Of a stretch of DNA of 64,000 nt, positions 1 through 8,910 are shown piece by piece. The notes under the pieces are model-generated. The model was not told the DNA's origin, ran no database searches, and saw only the letters and a list, made by a program, of their open reading frames with translations. The position numbers and the translations under genes were made by a program. The DNA comes from JBQTGK01 sp052400665. GTDB taxonomy: Bacteria; Bacteroidota; Bacteroidia; Bacteroidales; Marinifilaceae. The stretch is from assembly GCA_052400665.1 (NCBI GenBank), contig JBQTGK010000016.1, one strand, 5' to 3'. Position 1 is the first letter of the stretch. Each line of letters starts with the position of its first letter.

Positions 1-47
1 ATCAAAACAGATAATTTCAATTTTTATACCATTTAAATTTACTGAGT

Positions 48-91
48 AAAAAAAAACGGGATAAACCTCTTAAAAAGAAGGATATCCCGTT
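48..91 (-). terminator. Rho-independent terminator of the TonB receptor gene
   Basis: Nine-bp stem AACGGGATA (55-63) pairs with TATCCCGTT (83-91). Read on the minus strand, the stem is followed by a T run (the A run at 48-56), and it lies 46 bases after the receptor stop codon. Confidence 0.8.
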
Positions 92-136
92 AGATTAAGC
101 CTATTGGCTACAATATATTATTGTAGAAACTTTCTA

Positions 137-2572
137 CTAAAAGTTACCAATTTTCACACCTAAATAAATTGTTCGAGGACTTAATGGTCCATAAATATAA
201 CTTGCGTCTCTATTTGGACCTCTATCATAATCATCCTGATAAGAATTAAAAATATTTTTCACTCCTAAATCGAACTGAAGCTTTACCTCTCTACCCAAAT
301 CGAAATGGTAAGCAAAATTAATTCCTAGATCCATAAAATTATCAGTTTTTACCAGGCTTTCTTCTTCTATCAAAATATTATTAGCATCTAATCCTCCGGC
401 AAGGTGCATAATGTTCATTTCACCAGTATACGATCCGCTTAAAGTAGCTGTAAATTCATGCTTAGGCTTCCAGTTCATGGCAAAATATCCGTAATGCTCT
501 GGTGTTCTTAAAATTTCATCGGTAGAGCTGTTAAGTTCATTATCATCATCACCCTGATCGATAAATTCATCATATTTACTTGATTGTAAAGTCATACCCA
601 TTTGAAAATCTAACTTGTAAGAAGGTGCTAGTTTAAATTCGATATTAGCACCTTTCACAACTGCACCATTAGCATTTCGTCTTAGCGAAATCACATTCCC
701 ATCGCTATCAGGATCACTAAACTCACTTACAAAAGGATCTTTTAAGTCTGTATAAAATCCTTCGAGCAATAAATAGGTCTGAATTTTTCCTATGGTTTTA
801 GTAAAATCTAATGATGCCGTTAAACTATTCGAGCTTTCTTCTTTTAAGTTCGGATCATTCTCGTGAATAATTCTTCTTGCGCCAGATGCTTCGATATGTA
901 GATCTTCATTAAAGATTTGAGGAGCTCTAAATCCGCGAGCATAGCTTAAGCGCAACTGAGTTGGTTCCGATAATTTAAAAAGAATATTTGCACGAGGACT
1001 AAATACCGTATTCGAATTCTCCTCACCATTTTCCTCATTTTTAATATCATAAGAATCCATTCTCACTCCCAACAAAAAATTAACGAATCCTAAATCCCAT
1101 TTACTCTGCGCAAAAGCTCCTATGGTATTTGATTTCTGATCGGCAATGTTTGTTGTTGGAACAAAAGCTTGGTCAATCACATCATAATAACCTAATTTAT
1201 CGTCTTTTAGTTTATTATAAGTATTATCAATACCAAAAGTGAGATCTGCTGGCGAAAATAACAAGTTTTCTGCTGTAGTGTGCAACTGAGCACCAACTGA
1301 AACAGCCAAATCGTTGGTCTTACCGTAAGAACTTAAATCGGGAATTATAGTACCATTATCCTCGTTAATACTTGCTGCTCCATAAAAACTTTTTCTATCA
1401 ATATGCTGAGCAGAAGCATAAACTGAAAATTTACTATTTCTGTTTTCATTTAAGTATTGATCCCAAACAACACCTCCTGAATTAATTCTGTGCTCGACCT
1501 GTTCTGCCACATTTGCCTGATGAGCTGGTAAACTAAGTTGATCTCCCCCTCTTCTGTATTCATCAACAATATGATACTCGAAGGTAAGTTTACTTAAATC
1601 GGAAAATCTACGATAAGCTCGCAATCCAGCACTTAAATTTTCAATTTTTACCATGTCAGAATATCCATCTTCGTTCGCATCCCAATCGTCGCGCTGACGG
1701 TTCATTCCAAAAATAAAAATTCCACTTTTGTGATCCTCAGATACTACAGAAGCATTAAAATCGGCAGTAAAATCATTTGCTGCACTTCCTGCATCATCGA
1801 CACCAACACCAATTAAGCCATATTTTAATCCAGCTTTAAAAGAATTGCTTACCGGATCCTTTGTAATAATATTAATTGTTCCGGCAATTGCATTTCCACC
1901 AAACAAAGCAGATCCACCACCACGAACAACTTCTACTCTCTGAATCATGTTTGCAGGGATATGCTCTAATCCGTAAACACCAGCTAATCCGCTAAAAATA
2001 GGACGGCTATTAATTAATATCTGTGTGTAAGGACCTTCTAAACCGTTCATTCTTACTTGTGAAAATCCACAGTTGTTACAGTCATTCTCAACTCGTAATC
2101 CTGGAGAAAACACCAAACCATCGGCCAAAGTAGCGGCCGAAGTTTGCTCTAATAGTTTTGTAGATATTGAATTCACAACTACAGGTGCATCTTTACGCTG
2201 TATATTATTTCTATCGGCAGTAACCACTACCTGATCTAATCCAATAAAATCTTCGGCGATTTTAAAATCGATAGCAGCATTCTTTCCTCCTTTTAAATCA
2301 CATTCTTTTATATTTATTTTATAGCCAACACATGTTGCTATTACATGATAATGTCCCATTGGTACATTATCTATTACAAATTCGCCATTAAAATTGGTAA
2401 CCGCTCCAATAGCCGAACCTTCTATAGCAACACTTGCATAAGGAATAGGTTCCTTGCTATTCACATCAATTACTTTTCCTTTAATACTTGCCCTAAGATT
2501 TTCGGCAAACACAGAATTACACATACCCACCAACATAAATATGCTGATAAGCAGATGAGTTAAATTTCTCAT
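137..2572 (-). CDS. TonB-dependent outer-membrane receptor with carboxypeptidase-D-like N-terminal domain
   Basis: An 811-aa outer-membrane receptor that takes up a ligand with energy from TonB. In order it shows a signal peptide (residues 1-23), a CarboxypepD_reg-like beta-sandwich (about 28-112, GKVIDVNSKEPIPYASVAIEG), a plug domain (about 125-235, with RMNGLEGPYTQILINSRP and RVEVVRGGGSALFGG) and a 22-strand-type barrel ending in a Tyr/Phe-rich strand with a terminal Phe. A CNNC pair lies in the plug. No SusD partner follows, so it is not a SusC-type glycan porin. The upstream gene on the same strand encodes a His-rich membrane protein, which suggests a metal or metal-chelate ligand; this is inference from context. 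Confidence 0.93.
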   Translation of the reverse strand: MRNLTHLLISIFMLVGMCNSVFAENLRASIKGKVIDVNSKEPIPYASVAIEGSAIGAVTNFNGEFVIDNVPMGHYHVIATCVGYKINIKECDLKGGKNAAIDFKIAEDFIGLDQVVVTADRNNIQRKDAPVVVNSISTKLLEQTSAATLADGLVFSPGLRVENDCNNCGFSQVRMNGLEGPYTQILINSRPIFSGLAGVYGLEHIPANMIQRVEVVRGGGSALFGGNAIAGTINIITKDPVSNSFKAGLKYGLIGVGVDDAGSAANDFTADFNASVVSEDHKSGIFIFGMNRQRDDWDANEDGYSDMVKIENLSAGLRAYRRFSDLSKLTFEYHIVDEYRRGGDQLSLPAHQANVAEQVEHRINSGGVVWDQYLNENRNSKFSVYASAQHIDRKSFYGAASINEDNGTIIPDLSSYGKTNDLAVSVGAQLHTTAENLLFSPADLTFGIDNTYNKLKDDKLGYYDVIDQAFVPTTNIADQKSNTIGAFAQSKWDLGFVNFLLGVRMDSYDIKNEENGEENSNTVFSPRANILFKLSEPTQLRLSYARGFRAPQIFNEDLHIEASGARRIIHENDPNLKEESSNSLTASLDFTKTIGKIQTYLLLEGFYTDLKDPFVSEFSDPDSDGNVISLRRNANGAVVKGANIEFKLAPSYKLDFQMGMTLQSSKYDEFIDQGDDDNELNSSTDEILRTPEHYGYFAMNWKPKHEFTATLSGSYTGEMNIMHLAGGLDANNILIEEESLVKTDNFMDLGINFAYHFDLGREVKLQFDLGVKNIFNSYQDDYDRGPNRDASYIYGPLSPRTIYLGVKIGNF

Positions 2573-2721
2573 TACTTAGATTTTATTGTTTGTTATTTGG
2601 TTGTATTACAAAAGAAATACATACATAATATTAAGAATGATAACTTAAGTCCACCCCAATTATTTATGTAAGCAAAATTTTAAACTCCTATAAAGTATTA
2701 GAAGTCTGAAAATGAAAAATG

Positions 2722-3087
2722 TTAAGCCAATGCCGGAGGAGCCCGGTTAGGTAAAAGAGTGGCTAACAGACGTTTTTTTACATGGTAATGATATACTTTC
2801 GAAACCTCGATTATTTTTCCTAAAGATAAGCTTACAAACAAAAATGCAGCTAGAACAAAGAAAAAACTGGTAAAATGCTGAATCGAAAAATATTCTTGTG
2901 CGCTATGGTTATGATTGCTCGAACTTTGAGTATTCCCTGTTTTATGAAAAGGGTGAGCATGAACAATTAAGTTACCATCGGAAGACTTATGAACGTGCCA
3001 GTTAAAAACAGCATTACCCGCCAGCAATATCATGGCTGGCAGCAATATGCTAAGTATGGCAATTTTATATTTTAAAATTCTGTTCAT
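2722..3087 (-). CDS. His-rich small membrane protein, partner of the TonB receptor
   Basis: A 121-aa protein of no named family that I recognise. It has an N-terminal hydrophobic segment (about 8-28), a His-rich extracytoplasmic stretch (NWHVHKSS, HAHPFHK, NHNHSAQ, about 29-65), a second membrane segment (about 72-92) and a basic tail ending NRAPPALA. The arrangement of membrane segment, His cluster and C-terminal RAPP resembles DUF2946-like proteins encoded beside metal-related TonB receptors, but the link is by pattern only. It is the first gene of a probable two-gene unit with the receptor 149 bases downstream, behind a strong promoter. Confidence 0.75.
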   Translation of the reverse strand: MNRILKYKIAILSILLPAMILLAGNAVFNWHVHKSSDGNLIVHAHPFHKTGNTQSSSNHNHSAQEYFSIQHFTSFFFVLAAFLFVSLSLGKIIEVSKVYHYHVKKRLLATLLPNRAPPALA

Positions 3088-3110
3088 TCGTGTTTCGCAC
3101 TCTTATGATC

Positions 3111-3122
3111 TGTTTCGAAACA
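3111..3122. promoter_or_regulatory. 12-bp perfect palindrome over the transcription start, candidate operator
   Basis: TGTTTCGAAACA is a perfect palindrome. It abuts the -7 element at 3121-3128 and covers the predicted start point near 3114, the usual place for a repressor to bind. A second inverted repeat (ATACCTA, 4-nt spacer, TAGGTAT; 3151-3168) lies just upstream of the -33 element. Regulator unknown. Confidence 0.5.
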
Positions 3123-3151
3123 AAAGTAAAGACATAAAACACGCTGTACAA
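3121..3151 (-). promoter_or_regulatory. Bacteroidota-type promoter of the His-rich protein/TonB receptor unit
   Basis: On the minus strand, TTG (3149-3151), exactly 20 bases, then TACTTTTG (3121-3128). This matches the -33 TTTG / -7 TAnnTTTG consensus of the Bacteroidota primary sigma factor. The leader before the ATG at 3087 is about 27 bases. Confidence 0.75.
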
Positions 3152-3210
3152 TACCTAATTATAGGTATAATAAAAAATAAATATGTTCTACAGCATATAT
3201 CAAGCTGATT

Positions 3211-4518
3211 TTAAACAAATAAACAAGTATTCATTACCTCTTCATCTATAAGTAAATCTAATTTATATTCATTATTTCGGGAATGGATTCTGGCATAATA
3301 GTCATTCATATTACAAATCATTTCGTTATTGTATAAATACCACAACTGCACATTCTGCCATAATTTTTCTCCCGGACCATATTTACCTCTCCATTCATAA
3401 GCCAATTCGGTTAATATTTCTGTTTCCGAACCAAAACGATAAAATATATTCTTAAAAGAAATTGGATGAATACCAGTTTGCTTTGCCTCATCAAATTTAA
3501 AATCGGCAAACTCAATTAGTTCCTGAATTTCTTTTCTGCCTTCAAAATTAGAATCGACAACAGGTATCTTATGCAGGCGATCGGTAAAATCGGATGATGA
3601 TATACTTAAAAACTGCTTCACAAATTGCTCTGTTAAAAGCAGCTGATCCTTTAAATTTGAACTATTCCGCATCGAAATTAAATCTGTAGATATAATATCA
3701 TCCAAATTAAAAGAAATGTCTTCCTTAAGCAAAGAGCTCAGTTCTTTTAAAACTGTTTCAATAAAGTTAGTTGTTTGATTACTATGTTCACAGATCAATA
3801 AAAAATAATCCTGATATCGAATCAACCTAACCAGTTCATTATCCACATAAAATTTAAAACTTCTTTTCAGATACAAGTCTTTCTTATTTAATCGAATGTA
3901 TAGCTCCTCCTTTTCATCGGTTTGACCGGCATTATCAAAATTAAGCAGGTGCTTATATTGTAATGCATAACCACTATTATTTGGTTTTAAGAGGTCAGAA
4001 GCAATAATTTCGTTACTAGTATTGGTTGTAACAGAAGTATAATTTAAAATCGTAACTCCATTATTAACAGCCGATTTTATAAAAGACATTAACAATCGAT
4101 TCGAATTTATCTTGAATTCTTTATCGATGCCCACCGATGATTCTGAACTTAATTGTAAATTCGGTTCATATCGCGGTATATCTTTATACTTTATCGAGTT
4201 AGAAAACAATTCGCTTAATCTGTTTTTAGATTTTCGAATGTGTAAATATTCATCTGGTAGTATAAGGTGAGGAAAACTATTTCGTAAAATTTGAATTGTT
4301 TTTTTACTCACATCCTTTGTATTTACAACAGTATGTAGTTCAATATCAAAGTCATTCTCACAAAACATTGCACACTTAAAACCTAATCCAGAAGCAATTA
4401 AAGTAAATAAGGCTTCTTTAAATCCACATTTGGTAAAAATAAAATCATACTCATTACCGGTAGCTTCTTCCAATATTTTTTGTCTGTTTTCAGTCGAAAA
4501 TGCAGTTGAATTAACCAT
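3211..4518 (-). CDS. Degenerate GlpD-like (glycerol-3-phosphate dehydrogenase family) protein
   Basis: A 435-aa protein whose outline follows FAD-dependent glycerol-3-phosphate dehydrogenase. The N-terminus (EYDFIFTKCGFKEALFTLIA) sits where GlpD has its FAD-binding GGGxxG loop, but the glycines are lost. INSNRLLMSFIKSAVNNGVTILNY (about 150-175) matches the GlpD segment following DDARL, and the C-terminus (YRFGSETEILTELA ... NEMICNMNDYYARI) matches the GlpD C-terminal domain. It is shorter than GlpD (about 500-540 aa). I infer a paralogue that has lost cofactor binding; its role is unknown. It stands alone and is divergent from the lipoprotein gene to its right. Confidence 0.55.
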   Translation of the reverse strand: MVNSTAFSTENRQKILEEATGNEYDFIFTKCGFKEALFTLIASGLGFKCAMFCENDFDIELHTVVNTKDVSKKTIQILRNSFPHLILPDEYLHIRKSKNRLSELFSNSIKYKDIPRYEPNLQLSSESSVGIDKEFKINSNRLLMSFIKSAVNNGVTILNYTSVTTNTSNEIIASDLLKPNNSGYALQYKHLLNFDNAGQTDEKEELYIRLNKKDLYLKRSFKFYVDNELVRLIRYQDYFLLICEHSNQTTNFIETVLKELSSLLKEDISFNLDDIISTDLISMRNSSNLKDQLLLTEQFVKQFLSISSSDFTDRLHKIPVVDSNFEGRKEIQELIEFADFKFDEAKQTGIHPISFKNIFYRFGSETEILTELAYEWRGKYGPGEKLWQNVQLWYLYNNEMICNMNDYYARIHSRNNEYKLDLLIDEEVMNTCLFV

Positions 4519-4595
4519 TTTTGTTTTATTAACTTATTTTTGTTTTGAAACTTTGTAATTTTGTTTCCAAATATCAATTATCAAAACCAATCAAA

Positions 4596-6479
4596 TTGAA
4601 AAAGATAGCTTTTAATATCCTTATTGGATTAGCAATTACAGCTTTTATATATTCTTGTGCAAATCAGGGTTACCCAACAGGAGGCCCTTTAGATAAAACT
4701 CCTCCGAAAGTTGTAAAAACTGAACCGGAAAATTTTGCACTAAATTTTAAAGGTGGGAAAATAGAAATTTTCTTCGACGAATTCGTGAAATTAGAAAAGA
4801 TCAGTGAAAACTTTGTGATTTCGCCACCATTCAAAAAAACTCCTTCGGTAAAACTAAAGGGAAAATCTATATACGTAAAACTTGAAGAAGAGTTAAAGAA
4901 AAATACAACTTATACCATAGATTTTGGAACTGGCATAGTTGATAACAACGAAGGAAATCCATTGGGAGAGTATCAATTTGTATTTTCTACTGGCGAATCA
5001 ATAGACTCATTAAGTATTAAAGGAAAAGTTAATAATGCTTTTGATGAACTTCCTCTAGCGAACTCGATGGTGATGGCATACTTAAACACTCACGATTCTG
5101 TACCTTTAACAACTATTCCCGATTATATTGCTTTAGCCGATTCTGCTGGTTATTTTCAACTTAACAACTTACAATCGGGTACTTATAAATTGTTTGCAAT
5201 TGTTGATGGCAATAAAGATTACCTGTACAATGGTCCTGGAGAAGCTATCGGATATTTCGATGAATTAATTGTGCCTACAGCTCACCGATTTGAACAATTA
5301 GACTCTATTGGAAACGACTCTCTTGTTGTTAAAGAAGCTACTGCACTAGAACCAAACAATATTCAAATAAGAATGTTCGAGGAAGAAAACACATTGCAAT
5401 ATTTAACTGACTACAAACGAAGCCGAAGAGAAAAACTTGATTTCCAATTTAATGCCAGGAGAAGCGATAGTTTACAAATTGATTTTATAGATGTAAATGA
5501 AAATAAAAATTGGTTTTTAAAACAGGAAAACAAAACTAAGGACACTCTTTCGTATTGGATTATTGATTCGAGTATTTATAAACGAGACACTTTACTGGCT
5601 GCTTTACAATATTTTAAAACCGACACCACTGGAGCATTAGTGAACTTTAAGGATACCGTAAAATTAAATTTTAAGGATCCAAAAAAGGCAAAACAAACAA
5701 AAGGCAAAGGCAAGACTAAAAAGAAGAAAAAACAAACAAAAATTAAAAAGCCAACTTACCAATTTAAAGTAAAGACCAGTTCTACACAAGATCTTAATAA
5801 ATTCCTGTCAATTACTTTTGAAGAACCATTGGCAAACATAAATATGGATAGTATTCATTTCTTTCAAATGAAAGATACGGTAGAAATTCCTGCAAAATTC
5901 TCGCTTGAGCAAGATCCTAAAAACTTATTACAATATAATCTGATTACCAAATGGGAACCAGAAACTCAATACAAATTACTTGCCGATTCTACTGCTTTTC
6001 AAAATGTTTACGGACTATACAGCGATTCGTTTGAAGGAAAAATAACAACCCGGGAAAAAGAATACTATGGTAAATTATTCCTAAATATTACTGGAGTAAA
6101 AACACCTACTCTGGTACAATTGTTAGAAAGTGGAAAAAGTGAAAAAATATCACAAACTCAAAAAATAAAATCCAATCAAACTGTTTTGTTCGACTTTGTA
6201 TATCCTAAAACCTATATTATTAAGATTATTGAGGATACAAATGACAATGGCATTTGGGATACTGGAAACTACGAGAAAGGAATTCAGCCTGAGCAGGTTT
6301 ATTTCTTCAGAAAAGAAATAAAAATAAGATCGAATTGGGAAGTTGATGAAGATTTAGTAATTCCTTCGGAATCGGAATTTATTTTTCAGAAAGAAGAAAA
6401 AGAACACGAGCATGATCATGATAAGGAAGATCAGAAGAAATCTGATAAAAATATGAAACGTAAAAAAACTAAAAAATAA
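4596..6479 (+). CDS. Ig-like-domain (Big_5) lipoprotein
   Basis: A Bacteroidota lipoprotein of about 627 aa. The TTG at 4596 is preferred over the TTG at 4545 because it gives a short basic start, a hydrophobic core and a lipobox ending in SC (IYSCANQG). The first domain (about 35-135, TPPKVVKTEPENFALNFKGG ... YTIDFGTGIVDNNEGNPL) is a bacterial Ig-like Big_5 domain. A prealbumin-like segment follows (SGTYKLFAIVDGNKD), then a Lys-rich linker around residues 370-390 and a second beta domain. The C-terminal tail is very acidic and His-rich (EHEHDHDKED). The next gene starts 4 bases downstream, so the two are probably one transcript. Role unknown, probably cell-envelope. Confidence 0.85.
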   Translation: MKKIAFNILIGLAITAFIYSCANQGYPTGGPLDKTPPKVVKTEPENFALNFKGGKIEIFFDEFVKLEKISENFVISPPFKKTPSVKLKGKSIYVKLEEELKKNTTYTIDFGTGIVDNNEGNPLGEYQFVFSTGESIDSLSIKGKVNNAFDELPLANSMVMAYLNTHDSVPLTTIPDYIALADSAGYFQLNNLQSGTYKLFAIVDGNKDYLYNGPGEAIGYFDELIVPTAHRFEQLDSIGNDSLVVKEATALEPNNIQIRMFEEENTLQYLTDYKRSRREKLDFQFNARRSDSLQIDFIDVNENKNWFLKQENKTKDTLSYWIIDSSIYKRDTLLAALQYFKTDTTGALVNFKDTVKLNFKDPKKAKQTKGKGKTKKKKKQTKIKKPTYQFKVKTSSTQDLNKFLSITFEEPLANINMDSIHFFQMKDTVEIPAKFSLEQDPKNLLQYNLITKWEPETQYKLLADSTAFQNVYGLYSDSFEGKITTREKEYYGKLFLNITGVKTPTLVQLLESGKSEKISQTQKIKSNQTVLFDFVYPKTYIIKIIEDTNDNGIWDTGNYEKGIQPEQVYFFRKEIKIRSNWEVDEDLVIPSESEFIFQKEEKEHEHDHDKEDQKKSDKNMKRKKTKK

Positions 6480-6483
6480 AGAT

Positions 6484-6795
6484 ATGTCTGTACTTCTTGA
6501 ATTTGCCATATTCCCAACTGATAAAGGCGATAGCGTAAGTAAACAAGTAAGCAAAGTGATCAACTTAATCCGCGAAAGCGGTGTTAATTACCAGCTTACT
6601 GCAATGGGTACTTTAATTGAGACTGATACCCTACCCGAGGCTCTTGATATCGTGAATCGTTCTTACAATATTTTAAGCGAAGATTCAAAACGTGTATACT
6701 CTACAATGAATATCGATATTCAGAAAGGGAAAAACAATCGCCTGAAAACTAAAGTAGAAGCTATTGAAAGTAAAATTGGACAAGTAAGCAGATAA
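6484..6795 (+). CDS. MTH1187/YkoF-family thiamine-binding protein
   Basis: A 103-aa alpha/beta protein of the MTH1187 (DUF77) family, which folds as a ferredoxin-like homo-oligomer and binds thiamine or a related ligand. Family marks are the N-terminal LLEFAIFPTDKGDSVSKQV strand-helix, YQLTAMGTLIETDTLPEAL in the middle and the late Arg/Lys-rich strand. No transporter genes are adjacent, so a role in thiamine uptake is not shown. It lies between the Big_5 lipoprotein and the DUF3108 gene, spaced 4 and 23 bases. Confidence 0.88.
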   Translation: MSVLLEFAIFPTDKGDSVSKQVSKVINLIRESGVNYQLTAMGTLIETDTLPEALDIVNRSYNILSEDSKRVYSTMNIDIQKGKNNRLKTKVEAIESKIGQVSR

Positions 6796-6818
6796 ATAAT
6801 TAGGAAAAATAGAAAGCA

Positions 6819-7691
6819 TTGTTAAAAAAACTGGTAGCCTCACTTGGAATAAAATATGTATTCCTATTTATTCTGCTATTGCCAATGGCAACGGGGAATC
6901 GTGCGTTGGCACAATGTATCGAAAAAAATTTCGCATTTCGGGAAGGTGAAAAGCTTAGCTTTCGCGGATATTACAACTGGGGATTTATTTGGGTAGCTGC
7001 AGGCGAGGTTAATTTAAGTGTTGAAAAAAGTACCTATAAAAACAAAAATGCATTTCTGTTTTCTGGAACTGGAAAAAATCTTAAGGCTTTTGATTGGTTT
7101 TTTCATTTAAGAGATACACTTACGGCCTATGCCGAAATGGAGACTCTTGCTCCAATGTATTTCGACAGACGTACTCATGAGGCAAAATATCATGCTCATC
7201 ATGAGTATTGGTTTAATAATAATGACAGTACAATATTCTCTAAAATTAAGAAACGAGAAAAGCCTGTAAAACATGATACTCTTAAAAACAAAGCTTGCAC
7301 TTTCGATATTTTATCGATAGCCTACTACGTTCGTAATCTTAATTTTTCCAAATACAAAAAGGGAGATAAAATTCCTATCTCTATGCTTATTGACAACGAA
7401 ATACACTCCCTATATATTCGCTACCGCGGCATAGATATTATTAAAACCAAATCGGGAGAACGGTTTGAGTGCCTTAAATTTTCGCCACTATTGGTAGAAG
7501 GTACAATGTTTAAAGGCGGCGAAGATATGACTGTTTGGCTTAGCAACGACAATAACCGAATTCCCATTATGGTTGAAGCAAAAGTACTGGTTGGCAGCGT
7601 AAAGGGTGTTCTGGATTCCTACGAAGGTCTGCGCAACTCTAAAAACTCCTTCTTTAAAAAACGAAAGGGCAATTTAGATATCGAAGACTAG
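6819..7691 (+). CDS. DUF3108-domain secreted protein
   Basis: A 290-aa protein with an N-terminal signal peptide (LLPMATGNRALAQ, cleavage near residue 31). The rest matches DUF3108: EGEKLSFRGYYNWGFIWVAAGEV, then GKNLKAFDWFFHLRDTLTAY and RYRGIDIIKTKSGERFECLKF. The start is TTG at 6819, chosen because it supplies the basic n-region of the signal. DUF3108 proteins are periplasmic or outer-membrane-facing beta-rich proteins of unknown function. It is last in the plus-strand run and ends 3 bases from the convergent cyclase gene. Confidence 0.85.
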   Translation: MLKKLVASLGIKYVFLFILLLPMATGNRALAQCIEKNFAFREGEKLSFRGYYNWGFIWVAAGEVNLSVEKSTYKNKNAFLFSGTGKNLKAFDWFFHLRDTLTAYAEMETLAPMYFDRRTHEAKYHAHHEYWFNNNDSTIFSKIKKREKPVKHDTLKNKACTFDILSIAYYVRNLNFSKYKKGDKIPISMLIDNEIHSLYIRYRGIDIIKTKSGERFECLKFSPLLVEGTMFKGGEDMTVWLSNDNNRIPIMVEAKVLVGSVKGVLDSYEGLRNSKNSFFKKRKGNLDIED

Positions 7692-7694
7692 TTT

Positions 7695-8819
7695 TTACTT
7701 TTTTTCAATCTTAATCTCGAACAATTTAGACCAATGTTTACCAGTAACAAACAATCTTTCGTTTTCCGAATCCCAGGCAATACCGTTTAAAACCTCATCA
7801 TGATTTAACTTACTCTTCTCCGAATGTTTTAAAATCGATTCAAGATTAATATTCCCTTCTACTTTTCCCGTTTCCGGATTAATAATCACAATTCGATCGG
7901 TTAACCATACATTGGCATAAATTTTACCGTTGATATATTCCAATTCATTCAAATTGGTAAGCATTCCTGCATTGTCATAAACTTCAATAATCCGCTTTTT
8001 ACTATAATTTTCAGCATCCAGAACAGTTAACAAATTGGTTCCATCCGATATAATCAACTCATTATTATTTGCTGTTATTCCCCATCCCTGATTATTGCTT
8101 GTGTTTGGCTCAAAAGAATCTACTTGCTCAAAAGTTTCAGGATTTACCACAAATACTTTTCCTGAATTCCAGGTTAACTGAATAATTTTTCCGTTCGAAT
8201 AACAAATTCCTTCACCAAAATACTGCTGTTCCAATCCTTTAACAGAAATAGCTTCTCCGTTCTCTAGTTTAACTTTTCTAAGAGTTGATTCTCCATTTCG
8301 ACCTGTTCCTTCGTATAAAAAACCTTTGCGATAAAACAAACCCTGAGTATAAGCTCTTTTATCGTGAGGATACGATTTTATAATCTCAAAAGAATATTCA
8401 TCTGGAGCTTTATTCGATTTTAAATTAACATGAGTAGTTAATAATCCAATTTCTCCACTTTCGTGATATGCCATTAGCTTTAAATTATGTCTGCCCATGT
8501 TTTCTTTCTCAGGAATCCATTTCCAAACCCAGGGTTTTTTGCTTAATGTAGAAACTAATTTTCCATCACCTATTAATTGGACCGAATCAATATCACCAGC
8601 TCGTTTTTTCGCATGCATTAGCACATTAATTTCATCTCCATAAGTAAACATATCACCTCGATGTGGCGATTTTAAACGCATACTACTGATATACTCAATA
8701 ACTTTCGCAGCAGGTTTTTCTGATACATTATTAGCAGGTTTGTCAGAGCCAGAACCTTTTCCGTTGCATCCGTAAGCCAGAAAAAAAGAAAATAGAAGTA
8801 TTAAAATCTGGAATTTCAT
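7695..8819 (-). CDS. Glutaminyl-peptide cyclotransferase, lipoprotein form
   Basis: A 374-aa enzyme of the plant/bacterial-type glutaminyl cyclase family (Glu_cyclase_2), which converts N-terminal Gln to pyroglutamate. It has a lipobox (LAYGCNGKG), then a beta-sandwich domain (about 45-130, SPHRGDMFTYGDEINVLMHA), then the five-bladed propeller domain with the family marks SYPHDKRAYTQGLFY, FGEGIC, QGWGIT, NLNELEYINGKIYANVW and NGIAWDSENERLFVTGKHW. The extra N-terminal domain makes it longer than the usual 230-260 aa. It is monocistronic, in the same direction as cysS upstream. Confidence 0.9.
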   Translation of the reverse strand: MKFQILILLFSFFLAYGCNGKGSGSDKPANNVSEKPAAKVIEYISSMRLKSPHRGDMFTYGDEINVLMHAKKRAGDIDSVQLIGDGKLVSTLSKKPWVWKWIPEKENMGRHNLKLMAYHESGEIGLLTTHVNLKSNKAPDEYSFEIIKSYPHDKRAYTQGLFYRKGFLYEGTGRNGESTLRKVKLENGEAISVKGLEQQYFGEGICYSNGKIIQLTWNSGKVFVVNPETFEQVDSFEPNTSNNQGWGITANNNELIISDGTNLLTVLDAENYSKKRIIEVYDNAGMLTNLNELEYINGKIYANVWLTDRIVIINPETGKVEGNINLESILKHSEKSKLNHDEVLNGIAWDSENERLFVTGKHWSKLFEIKIEKK

Positions 8820-8869
8820 TGGATTGTTTTTTATAAGATCAATTACGATGGTGATAGATAAATTTAGCT

Positions 8870-8907
8870 AAAAAATAAAAAACTGTCCCAATTACTTAGG
8901 ACAGTTT
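8870..8907 (-). terminator. Rho-independent terminator of cysS
   Basis: AAACTGTCC (8880-8888) pairs with GGACAGTTT (8899-8907). On the minus strand the stem is followed by the T-rich complement of 8870-8882. It lies 4 bases after the cysS stop. Confidence 0.8.
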
Positions 8908-8910
8908 CAA

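Noticed and set aside
2573..3210. Cobalamin riboswitch upstream of the TonB receptor unit
   Set aside because: The leader is only about 27 bases from the predicted start point, and no B12-box-like sequence is seen.
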